Part shown: positions 1 through 6,449 of the stretch, in pieces
Numbering within the stretch: position 1 is the first letter of the stretch
How the letters are laid out: the number at the start of each line of letters is the position of its first letter
NCBI GenBank assembly: GCA_013002625.1
Contig: JABDJE010000271.1
Coordinates: forward strand, 1 to 6,449
Direction: 5' to 3'
From: Saprospiraceae bacterium
Lineage (GTDB): Bacteria > Bacteroidota > Bacteroidia > Chitinophagales > Saprospiraceae
Length of the DNA: 6,449 bases
Notes under the pieces: model-generated
Databases searched by the model: none
What the model was told of the DNA's origin: nothing
The model's input: only the letters and a program-made list of their open reading frames with translations
Made by a program: the position numbers and the translations under genes

Positions 1-353
1 ATATAATCAGCTTGCACGTACCCCTGACTGAAGAAACAAAGGGCATGGTCAATCGTGAGTTCTTATCGAACTGTTTGCGTCAACCAGTCCTTATCAACAC
101 ATCCAGAGGGAAAGTGGTAGACACACAAGCACTGGTTTATGCATTAGAACAACCAACAATTAGAGGTGCTTGTTTGGATGTGTTTGAAAATGAAAAACCA
201 CATAGCTTCACTTCCGAAGAAGATCAACTATACAGTAGGCTTTATGCCTTGAGTAATGTGATATTGTCCCCCCACATTGCGGGATGGACACATGAGTCAC
301 TTTATAAAATTGCAGAAGGCCTACTAAGTAAAGTAACCAAGCTTGATTCGTAG
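1..353 (+). CDS. D-2-hydroxyacid dehydrogenase (phosphoglycerate-dehydrogenase-like), 3' portion only
   Basis: This is the C-terminal third (about 116 residues) of an NAD(P)-dependent D-2-hydroxyacid dehydrogenase; the reading frame is open at the left edge (first whole codon at 3), so the true start lies outside. Such enzymes oxidise or reduce 2-hydroxy/2-keto acids in the cytoplasm, for example 3-phosphoglycerate in serine synthesis. Visible family signatures are ISLHVPLTEET near the start, INTSRGKVVD, GACLDVFENE and LSPHIAGWT. By family comparison these carry the catalytic Arg (codon 105-107), Glu (codon 192-194) and His (codon 273-275), so the active site appears intact. The protein ends about 25 residues after the His, so there is no ACT regulatory domain as in long-form SerA. 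The GxGxxG nucleotide-binding loop would lie upstream of the window. Substrate cannot be assigned from this fragment; glyoxylate/hydroxypyruvate reductase or D-lactate dehydrogenase-like activity are alternatives. Family membership is near certain. Confidence 0.92.
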   Translation, partial: IISLHVPLTEETKGMVNREFLSNCLRQPVLINTSRGKVVDTQALVYALEQPTIRGACLDVFENEKPHSFTSEEDQLYSRLYALSNVILSPHIAGWTHESLYKIAEGLLSKVTKLDS

Positions 354-375
354 ACGAATGTCTACAATCAGACTT
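339..375 (+). terminator. Putative transcription terminator hairpin overlapping the dehydrogenase stop codon
   Basis: An imperfect inverted repeat is seen directly. The inner stem GTAGAC (350-355) / GTCTAC (360-365) has loop GAAT. It is continued, after one bulged C (349), by TGATT (344-348) / AATCA (366-370), then a T-G wobble, one mismatch, and AAG (339-341) / CTT (373-375). The TAG stop codon (351-353) lies inside the stem. An alternative smaller hairpin, ATTCG-TAGA-CGAAT (346-359), uses the same bases. No T-run follows at once, but an A/T-rich stretch with TTTT begins about 14 bases later. Position between two genes supports a terminator; the weak T-tract lowers confidence. A structured 3' end protecting the mRNA is the alternative. 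Confidence 0.5.
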
Positions 376-469
376 CGCAATAATTATATTTTGTGAGGGC
401 TTAAATATTTGTTAACATTGTGAGCTTCATTGGAGAAGACAAATTTTATTGATACTCAAAAGCTAAGAA
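354..469 (+). other. Short intergenic region / leader upstream of the TonB-dependent receptor
   Basis: This gap of 116 bases separates the dehydrogenase from the receptor. Its left edge is the hairpin described separately. The rest is A/T-rich and contains an 8-base palindrome TGTTAACA (410-417) and two copies of CATTG (416-420 and 428-432). It must contain the receptor promoter if the hairpin is a terminator, but I find only partial matches to the Bacteroidota -7 element TAnnTTTG (AATATTTG at 404-411) and no TTG at the matching -33 spacing. No Shine-Dalgarno sequence precedes the receptor ATG; the start context CTAAGAAATG is A-rich, as is usual in this phylum. Confidence 0.5.
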
Positions 470-3400
470 ATGAAAAAGAATTTTACGCTTTTCATTCTCT
501 CATTTTTATTTGTAGGTACGGCAATTGCACAGACCTCCCTTCAAGGTAAAATTACCGAAGAAGAAACAGGAGAAGCAGTGCTATTTGCTACTATCGCCTT
601 ATATAAAAATGATGTACTCATTACAGGTACGGAATCCGATTTTGATGGAAATTATTTCTTTTCAGATATTGATCCCGGCACCTATGATGTAGAAGTCAGT
701 TTTATTGGCCTTCAAACCCAAAGGGTACAAGGTATCGTAGCCAAAGCGGGTAAGGTTAATATTGCAGACGTTGAAATGAAAGAGGAAGGCGTCCTCATCG
801 ATGTTGTCGAAATTGTAGCATACGAGGTACCGCTCGTTGAATTTGATAACACCACCCAGGGTAAATCTCTGACTTCGGAGAATATCCAGGCATTGCCGTT
901 GAAAAATATAAGTGCCATTGCAGCAACCACAGCAGGTATATCCCTGGATCAGGGAGGAAATATTTCTGTTCGTGGATCAAGAACAAACGCTACCTACTAT
1001 TATATTGATGGTGTACGGGTAAGTTCTGCGAATGCGAATAATATGGTGCCTCAACAGCAGATCGATCAGATGCAAGTGATAACGGGAGGTATAGAAGCAC
1101 AATACGGTGATGTTACCGGCGGAATCATTTCAATAACAACAAAAGGACCATCGGCAAACTTCTCTGGAGGTATTGAAGCAGAGACCAGTGAGTATTTGGA
1201 TGCGTATGGTTACAACCTTATCAATGCCAACTTCAGTGGGCCAATCATAAAAAATAAAGACAACGAATCCGTACTTGGATTTAGATTATTTGGTCAGTAT
1301 AGAAATATTGAAGATGATGCACCATCTGCTGTTGGCGTGTACAGAGCCTCAGAAGAATTAATTGCACAGTTAGAGCAAAATCCGGTAACAACTTTCAATG
1401 GTACCGACTTTCCTTCTCCTGAGTTTTTGGTTGCCGATGATGTGCCTTCAACTTTAAAAGCAAGACCAAACGAAAGAGATGTAGATGTTAACCTAAGTGC
1501 TAAATTAGATGCAAGATTCTCTAAGAATATTGACTTGACACTTGCCGCAACTGTTTTTGATAGTGAGAACAGGTTTACACCAGGTGGATGGGGCATGTAT
1601 AACTGGACAAATAATCCGTATGCATACAGTGGTGGATATCGTGGAAATGTAAGAATAAGACATAAGCTGGGTAACCAAACACTTGGACCTGACTCGGAGC
1701 GTAAGAATTCTCTAATTAGAAATGCCTCATACTCTATCCAATTTGGATATGAAAAGAACAGAAGTAGAAGAGAGGACTTGAGACATGAAGGCAATATTTT
1801 CAGATATGGATATTACGGTGATATAGCAAGAGATTGGAATCCAGTTGCAAGTGTGTTGACAGATCCAGACAATTGGGGTGGAGAACAAGTGTTGGTGAAT
1901 TTTGGTCCAGCGGTATTACCATTTGCACATCAGGGATATGCATTGCAGGAAGGTGAGTTTACAGCTAATGAAAGTATCAATCCAGTATTGGCAAGCTATA
2001 ATAATTTGAACGGATTTCAGGAGCCTGAATTAAATGCTGCATGGAATATGTTTAATAATGTCGGTCAGGTATATAACCTGAACAGCAAATTTGAACAAGA
2101 CAGGTATACAATCAATGTCGATAGTGGATTTGATTTATTTCCTGGTGGATCTGATAGTGGAAAACACAATATCAGGTTTGGATTTATGTATGAGCAACGT
2201 GTAAGCAGATCATGGAGCATCAATCCAAATAGGTTGTGGGAATTAATGCGTATCCAGGCCAATAGACACCTGAACGGTGTTGATACAACAAATATACTTG
2301 GAACCTTTGTAGATGAAAACACAGGATTAGAATTCACCCAATATGGCGTAGGTAATTCTGAAGAAGAATTTTCAGATAATTCATTTTTCAGAGAAGTTAG
2401 AAACGTGACTGGACAAGCCATCGACCAATATGTTAATACAGATGGATTGAATCCTGATGACTTGTCATTGGACATGTTCTCTGCAGCTGAGTTGAATAAC
2501 TTCTCAGGCGTTGGATTGAACTACTATGGTTACGATTACTTAGGTAATAAGGTAAGCAACTCTGTAACATTTGACGATTTCTTTACAAGTAAAGATTCGG
2601 AAGGCAGAAGAAATTTCCTCGTAGCGCCTTGGCAACCAATATATGGAGCGGCCTACATACAAGATAAATTTACATTCAAGGATATCATTTTCAGATTAGG
2701 ATTACGAGTTGATTATTATGATGCAAATAGCAAAGTACTGAAAGACCCATACTCATTTACTGAAATTGAATCTGCATCCCAGTTTTACTCTGACAACCCA
2801 GGAGATCAACCTGAAGGTGTATCAGACGATTACAAAGTTTATGTAGCCGGAGAAGACTCCGATGAAGTTATTGGTTTCAGATCCGGAGACAGCTGGTTTA
2901 GACCAGATGGTACCGCTACAGATGGTAACCTATTATTCGGAGGCGGCTTGGTATATCCTTCATACGTTGAGAAAGATTTCCAAAGAAGAAGTCCTCAGTT
3001 TTTTAGAGTAAACGAAGATGGAACAGAAGAAACATTTAATACAGATCTTGCTTTTAAAGATTATGAGGCTCAGTTAAACTGGATGCCTAGATTAGCATTC
3101 TCATTCCCTATTTCTCAAGATGCAGGATTCTTTGCACATTATGACATTCTTGTACAAAGACCGCCTTCTAATGTAGTCGCAACGGCACTTAATTATTTCT
3201 ACTTCGAAGATGTGACCAGATTCTCACCTTCGAACAATCCTGATTTGAGACCAGAGAAGACAATTGATTACGAGGTAGGATTCCAGCAAAAGATTTCAAA
3301 TTCTTCTGCGCTTAAAGTGTCAGCTTACTACAAAGAAATGAGAGATATGATTCAGGCAAGAATCTATCCTTTTATTCCGGCACCTGTTTCTCAATATGAG

Positions 3401-4132
3401 ACTTATGGTAACCTTGACTTTGGTACTGTTAAAGGATTCTCATTCTCTTATGACTTGAGAAGAACTGGAAACTTCCAATTGAATGCAACGTATACTTTAC
3501 AGTTTGCTGATGGATCAGGTTCCAACGCCAATTCAGGAAGAGGAATTAACCAAAGGGGAAATATCAGAACCTTGTTGCCTTTATCATTTGATGAAAGACA
3601 CAGGTTAACTGCGGTTGCAGATTATAGATATGCTTCAGGAAAAGCGTACAATGGTCCGCGTATTGCGGGTAAAGACATATTGGCAAATGCCGGTCTTAAC
3701 TTATTTATTACGGCTGTATCGGGAAGACCTTATTCAACTTTCCAAACAGTTACAGCACCAAGAGGCGCATCTGGACTGAAAACCATAAACGGCGCAAGAT
3801 TGCCTTGGACATTCAATGCAGATTTGCAGTTTGATAAAAACTTCCAGATTAAATTTTCAGAAGAATCAAAAAGATACCTGGGTATCAATGTTTATTTACG
3901 TGTACAAAACTTATTTGATATAGATAATGTAATCGGCGTATTCAATGTTACGGGAGACCCGGATACAGATGGCTACTTATTAGGTGAATTTGGAGAGGAG
4001 CGTGTTCAACAAATTATGGATGCTGGATTAAGCGTAGATAGCTTCCTTGCCAGTTACAATTGGTTCTTGTTAAGTCCAGGTAACTTCTCGAGACCAAGAC
4101 AAATTTACTTAGGTGCTATTGTTAATTTTTAA
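470..4132 (+). CDS. TonB-dependent outer-membrane receptor with N-terminal carboxypeptidase-regulatory-like domain (1220 aa)
   Basis: This complete protein is predicted to be an outer-membrane beta-barrel importing a ligand with energy from TonB-ExbB-ExbD. The start is well defined: an in-frame TAA sits two codons upstream (464-466), and the ATG gives a signal peptide (KK, hydrophobic core, TAIA before Q21). Residues about 23-105 form a carboxypeptidase-regulatory-like beta-sandwich domain (LQGKITEEETGEAV, DFDGNYFFSDIDPGTYDV). A TonB-box-like stretch, DVVEIVAYE, lies at 111-119. The plug spans about 125-232, with SVRGSR, YYYIDGVRV (176-184) and GGIEAQYGDVTGGIISITTKG (206-226). The barrel follows, with the typical NPDLRPEKTIDYEVGF motif (923-938) and the C-terminal strand RPRQIYLGAIVNF ending in Phe. 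No cysteine is present anywhere. It is longer than classical siderophore receptors (about 700 aa), implying large external loops. It resembles Oar-like or generic receptors of Bacteroidota more than SusC. The ligand is unknown. It is probably cotranscribed with the secreted-protein gene 35 bases downstream. Confidence 0.95.
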   Translation: MKKNFTLFILSFLFVGTAIAQTSLQGKITEEETGEAVLFATIALYKNDVLITGTESDFDGNYFFSDIDPGTYDVEVSFIGLQTQRVQGIVAKAGKVNIADVEMKEEGVLIDVVEIVAYEVPLVEFDNTTQGKSLTSENIQALPLKNISAIAATTAGISLDQGGNISVRGSRTNATYYYIDGVRVSSANANNMVPQQQIDQMQVITGGIEAQYGDVTGGIISITTKGPSANFSGGIEAETSEYLDAYGYNLINANFSGPIIKNKDNESVLGFRLFGQYRNIEDDAPSAVGVYRASEELIAQLEQNPVTTFNGTDFPSPEFLVADDVPSTLKARPNERDVDVNLSAKLDARFSKNIDLTLAATVFDSENRFTPGGWGMYNWTNNPYAYSGGYRGNVRIRHKLGNQTLGPDSERKNSLIRNASYSIQFGYEKNRSRREDLRHEGNIFRYGYYGDIARDWNPVASVLTDPDNWGGEQVLVNFGPAVLPFAHQGYALQEGEFTANESINPVLASYNNLNGFQEPELNAAWNMFNNVGQVYNLNSKFEQDRYTINVDSGFDLFPGGSDSGKHNIRFGFMYEQRVSRSWSINPNRLWELMRIQANRHLNGVDTTNILGTFVDENTGLEFTQYGVGNSEEEFSDNSFFREVRNVTGQAIDQYVNTDGLNPDDLSLDMFSAAELNNFSGVGLNYYGYDYLGNKVSNSVTFDDFFTSKDSEGRRNFLVAPWQPIYGAAYIQDKFTFKDIIFRLGLRVDYYDANSKVLKDPYSFTEIESASQFYSDNPGDQPEGVSDDYKVYVAGEDSDEVIGFRSGDSWFRPDGTATDGNLLFGGGLVYPSYVEKDFQRRSPQFFRVNEDGTEETFNTDLAFKDYEAQLNWMPRLAFSFPISQDAGFFAHYDILVQRPPSNVVATALNYFYFEDVTRFSPSNNPDLRPEKTIDYEVGFQQKISNSSALKVSAYYKEMRDMIQARIYPFIPAPVSQYETYGNLDFGTVKGFSFSYDLRRTGNFQLNATYTLQFADGSGSNANSGRGINQRGNIRTLLPLSFDERHRLTAVADYRYASGKAYNGPRIAGKDILANAGLNLFITAVSGRPYSTFQTVTAPRGASGLKTINGARLPWTFNADLQFDKNFQIKFSEESKRYLGINVYLRVQNLFDIDNVIGVFNVTGDPDTDGYLLGEFGEERVQQIMDAGLSVDSFLASYNWFLLSPGNFSRPRQIYLGAIVNF

Positions 4133-4167
4133 GAATTCATTTTTAATCCTTATAGGAATATAGAATT
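4133..4167 (+). promoter_or_regulatory. Intergenic spacer with candidate ribosome binding site AGGA for the downstream gene
   Basis: Only 35 bases separate the receptor stop from the next ATG, which argues for one transcript. AGGA at 4154-4157 ends ten bases before the ATG, slightly long for a Shine-Dalgarno site. It is preceded by TCCT (4147-4150), so TCCT-TAT-AGGA could form a four-pair hairpin that hides the site; this is too short to be convincing. An in-frame TAG at 4153-4155 means translation of the next gene cannot begin further upstream, so the ATG at 4168 is the first possible one. No terminator is seen here. Confidence 0.45.
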
Positions 4168-6449
4168 ATGATTAAAGTAAAAAATATCGGTTTATCAATG
4201 CTTTGCATGCTGATGATTGTTCCGCTATTCTCTCACATCAACCCTGATCGGAGGAATGGAAAGGCAACAGTCAGTAACGAAACTCAAGTTAATTATCGTG
4301 AGGATTGTACAGCGGCAACAGCACAAACAGATCAGGATATTAATAACGTAAGAGCAAGATTGCTTACAGGTGGAGATGTATGGTGGGATTTGCAAGATGG
4401 TAAGTATATCGTACCTGCACCTCCAGTAGGTTCTGGATTACCTGAGGTTTCCTCCATATTTGCTGGAGCAGTATGGCTTGGTGGTCAAGACCCTTCAGGT
4501 AACTTGAAAGTCGCAGCGACGGATTACCGTACGGGTGGTCAAACGGATTTTTATCCAGGGCCTTTAGATCCTGGTACAGGTCGTACTGATCTTCCTTTCT
4601 GTCAGCAGTGGGATCAATTCTTCGAAGTATTGGGAGATGAAGCAGAAAAGGCGATTCGTGATTATGAGCAATCTGTATTTGATGGTGTAGAATATGATTC
4701 TGATTCAATTCCAGCTGGTGTGAAGTATTGGCCAGGTAAAGGGAACCCATATTTCAATGAAGAATTTGGATTTGATTTGCCTGATACAGGTCAGGGTTTA
4801 GGTTCATTCTGGGATGAAGATCTTGATGGAGAATATGATCCTGTATTTGGAGACTTTCCAATAATCGATATCAGAGGATGTGAAACTGATACCAGAAAGG
4901 AAGCAAAAGAACTGGTGCCTGACCAGATGATATTCTGGATTTATAACGACGCCGGTGGGCCACACTCTTTGACACAAGGAACAGAAATTCAAATGGAAGT
5001 TCAGGTTCAAGCATTTGCCTATTCGACAAATGATGAAATTAATGACATGACCTTCCAGCGATATAAACTGATCAACAGAGCAGATGAAGATATCAGGGAC
5101 ACATATTTTGCAATGTGGGTTGACCCCGATCTTGGATGTCACCTGGATGATTACTCAGGCTGTGATGTTGAAAGAAGTTTAGCTTATACATACAATGAAG
5201 ATGGTTTAGACGGTAACAATGGGTGTAATTGTGATGGTGGTGTGAATACCTACTGTGATGAAATTCCAATTATTGGTACCGACTACTTTAGAGGTCCTGA
5301 AGGACCGAAAAATATATTAGTAATTGGTGGAGACACAATATTAGAAAATCCACCGATCGGCTCTACTGAATTCGACACAATCGTTGAATTGGGTATGTCA
5401 TCATTTATGTATTACAACAATGGTGGTATCGGCCAGAATCCACAACAAACCAATGACCCAGCTATTGCAGAAGAGTTTTATAACTATTTGACTGGTAGCT
5501 GGAGAGACGGTACGCCATTAACAATCGGAGGAAGTGGATTTAACCCTGGAAGTGTAGATACAACAAATTATGCCTTCTTTGGTAGACCAAATATTGACAC
5601 AGAATGGTCAATGGCCAGCGAAGCACTTGCATTTGGTGACAGAAGAACACTGCAGGCTTCCGGACCTTTCCTATTAAAGCCAGGTGCGGTCAACGAACTT
5701 ATTATTGGAGCCGTATGGGTTCCGGATGTCTTACATCCAAACCCAGACATCTCTAAGCTGCAGGCAGCAGATGACATTGCACAGAACTTATTTGATAACT
5801 GTTTTGATATTATCGATGGTCCTGATGCTCCGGATGTAGACATCATCGAATTGGATAGAGAACTTATTCTTGTGCTTACAAATGATACAATCCTTTCAAA
5901 TAATGCATTCGAAAATTACAGCGAAGTAGATATCCTTTCTTCTACCGATATTCCGGAAGAAGACAGAACATACAGATTTGAAGGATATAAAATTTATCAG
6001 CTGCTTAACAGCGGCGTGTCACCTCAGGAACTAGATGATGTTGAAAAAGCGAGATTGGTTGCTCAGGTTGATGTTAGAAACGGAGTAGGTGAAATATTTA
6101 ATTGGACAAGTTTATCCAGTCCTATTCCAAATATTTCAGAGCCAATCTGGTCGTTCAACCTTGAAGTTGAAGGCGAAGATGCGGGTATTAAACATACCTT
6201 CAAGATTACTGAAGATCAATTTGCAGATGGTGATAACCGCCTGATAAATCACAGACAATATTACTATATGGCTGTGGCTTATGGATTTAATAATTATGCG
6301 GATTTCGATCCTGATAATCCTACGCTTACTCAGCAGAGACCTTACCTTGAAGGTCGTGGTAATATCATGACATACACTGGAATTCCTAGACCTATTGTTT
6401 ATCAGGGCTTAAATGCCGGATACGGGGATGGTGCGGCCATCACAAGAAT
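4168..6449 (+). CDS. Large exported protein of unknown function, partner candidate of the receptor (3' partial, at least 760 aa)
   Basis: An open frame of 760 codons runs without a stop to the right edge. The start has K3/K5, then a hydrophobic segment (residues 7-22, ending PLFS), so it is a predicted signal peptide; C13 is not in a lipobox. Mature motifs in order are: NNVRARLLTGGDVWWDL (59-75), SSIFAGAVWLGGQDPSG (95-111), DFYPGPLDPGTG (127-138), an EF-hand-like loop DEDLDGEYD (216-224), PDQMIFWIYNDAGG (251-264), a beta-rich stretch MEVQVQAFAYST..EINDMTFQRYKLINRA (276-305), a cysteine cluster (C324, C332, C353, C355, C363), SGPFLLKPGAVNELIIGAVW, DNCFDIIDGPDAPD, YRFEGYKIYQL (602-612) and RQYYYMAVAYGFNNY (696-710). 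The last two resemble fibronectin-III-like strands. I recall similar uncharacterised proteins in Saprospiria, often with type IX secretion sorting domains at the C-terminus, but that end is outside the window. There is no SusD similarity that I can see. No enzymatic function is assigned. Closely follows the receptor gene, so a surface or periplasmic partner is inferred. Confidence 0.88.
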   Translation, partial: MIKVKNIGLSMLCMLMIVPLFSHINPDRRNGKATVSNETQVNYREDCTAATAQTDQDINNVRARLLTGGDVWWDLQDGKYIVPAPPVGSGLPEVSSIFAGAVWLGGQDPSGNLKVAATDYRTGGQTDFYPGPLDPGTGRTDLPFCQQWDQFFEVLGDEAEKAIRDYEQSVFDGVEYDSDSIPAGVKYWPGKGNPYFNEEFGFDLPDTGQGLGSFWDEDLDGEYDPVFGDFPIIDIRGCETDTRKEAKELVPDQMIFWIYNDAGGPHSLTQGTEIQMEVQVQAFAYSTNDEINDMTFQRYKLINRADEDIRDTYFAMWVDPDLGCHLDDYSGCDVERSLAYTYNEDGLDGNNGCNCDGGVNTYCDEIPIIGTDYFRGPEGPKNILVIGGDTILENPPIGSTEFDTIVELGMSSFMYYNNGGIGQNPQQTNDPAIAEEFYNYLTGSWRDGTPLTIGGSGFNPGSVDTTNYAFFGRPNIDTEWSMASEALAFGDRRTLQASGPFLLKPGAVNELIIGAVWVPDVLHPNPDISKLQAADDIAQNLFDNCFDIIDGPDAPDVDIIELDRELILVLTNDTILSNNAFENYSEVDILSSTDIPEEDRTYRFEGYKIYQLLNSGVSPQELDDVEKARLVAQVDVRNGVGEIFNWTSLSSPIPNISEPIWSFNLEVEGEDAGIKHTFKITEDQFADGDNRLINHRQYYYMAVAYGFNNYADFDPDNPTLTQQRPYLEGRGNIMTYTGIPRPIVYQGLNAGYGDGAAITR

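Noticed and set aside
384..411. Candidate Bacteroidota promoter -7 elements (TTATATTTTG at 384-393 and AATATTTG at 404-411)
   Set aside because: Neither matches TAnnTTTG fully and no TTG is found at the expected -33 distance, so I do not call a promoter.
712..986. Two overlapping minus-strand open frames (712-930 and 795-986) opposite the receptor's N-terminal and plug domains
   Set aside because: They overlap each other and the real gene, are short and show no family features.
1294..1794. A 166-codon open frame on the minus strand inside the receptor gene
   Set aside because: It lies wholly antisense to a confident coding sequence, its translation is Ser/Leu-rich without any recognisable domain, and it has no start signal; it is a shadow of the codon pattern on the other strand.
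2065..2475. A 136-codon minus-strand open frame in the barrel region
   Set aside because: Antisense to the intact receptor frame, with no domain or start context.
4195..4206. Possible lipoprotein lipobox ending at C13 of the exported protein
   Set aside because: The residue before the cysteine is Leu (SMLC), not Gly, Ala or Ser, and the hydrophobic segment continues past it.
4198..4215. Alternative ATG starts for the exported protein at codons 11, 14 and 16
   Set aside because: Using them would remove the positively charged n-region and part of the hydrophobic core; the ATG at 4168 is the first after an in-frame stop and gives a complete signal peptide.
4364..5846. Three minus-strand open frames (4364-4750, 4804-5142, 5568-5846)
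   Set aside because: The plus-strand frame from 4168 is open across the entire stretch and encodes a coherent signal peptide and conserved-looking motifs, so these antisense frames are shadows.

Overview
The window looks like AT-rich chromosomal DNA from a member of the Bacteroidota. A class Saprospiria-type organism (Lewinella / Haliscomenobacter relatives) is my best guess. The reasons are a TonB-dependent receptor with an N-terminal carboxypeptidase-regulatory-like domain, A-rich translation starts with little or no Shine-Dalgarno sequence, and a large secreted protein whose motifs I recall from uncharacterised Saprospiria and related proteins. The taxonomic call rests on memory of protein families, not on a search.

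Layout, all on the + strand. (1) Positions 1-353 hold the last third of a D-2-hydroxyacid dehydrogenase (phosphoglycerate-dehydrogenase-like). Its Arg, Glu and His catalytic residues are visible, and it has no C-terminal ACT domain. A long imperfect hairpin (339-375) overlaps its stop codon and probably ends that transcript. (2) Positions 354-469 are a short non-coding gap with no convincing promoter. (3) Positions 470-4132 encode a complete 1220-residue TonB-dependent outer-membrane receptor: signal peptide, carboxypeptidase-regulatory-like domain, plug, and a large barrel ending in Phe. (4) After 35 bases, an open reading frame starts at 4168 and runs off the window end (at least 760 residues). 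It encodes a large secreted protein of unknown function with aromatic-rich motifs, an EF-hand-like acidic loop and a cysteine cluster.

The receptor and the large secreted protein are closely spaced and probably form a transcription unit. The layout resembles SusC/SusD pairs, but the receptor lacks the usual SusC features I would look for and the second protein is neither lipobox-bearing nor SusD-like. This pair is the most interesting content of the window: a receptor plus an uncharacterised exported partner, with unknown substrate. The dehydrogenase is probably an unrelated metabolic neighbour. I see no RNA genes, mobile elements, CRISPR arrays or long repeats.
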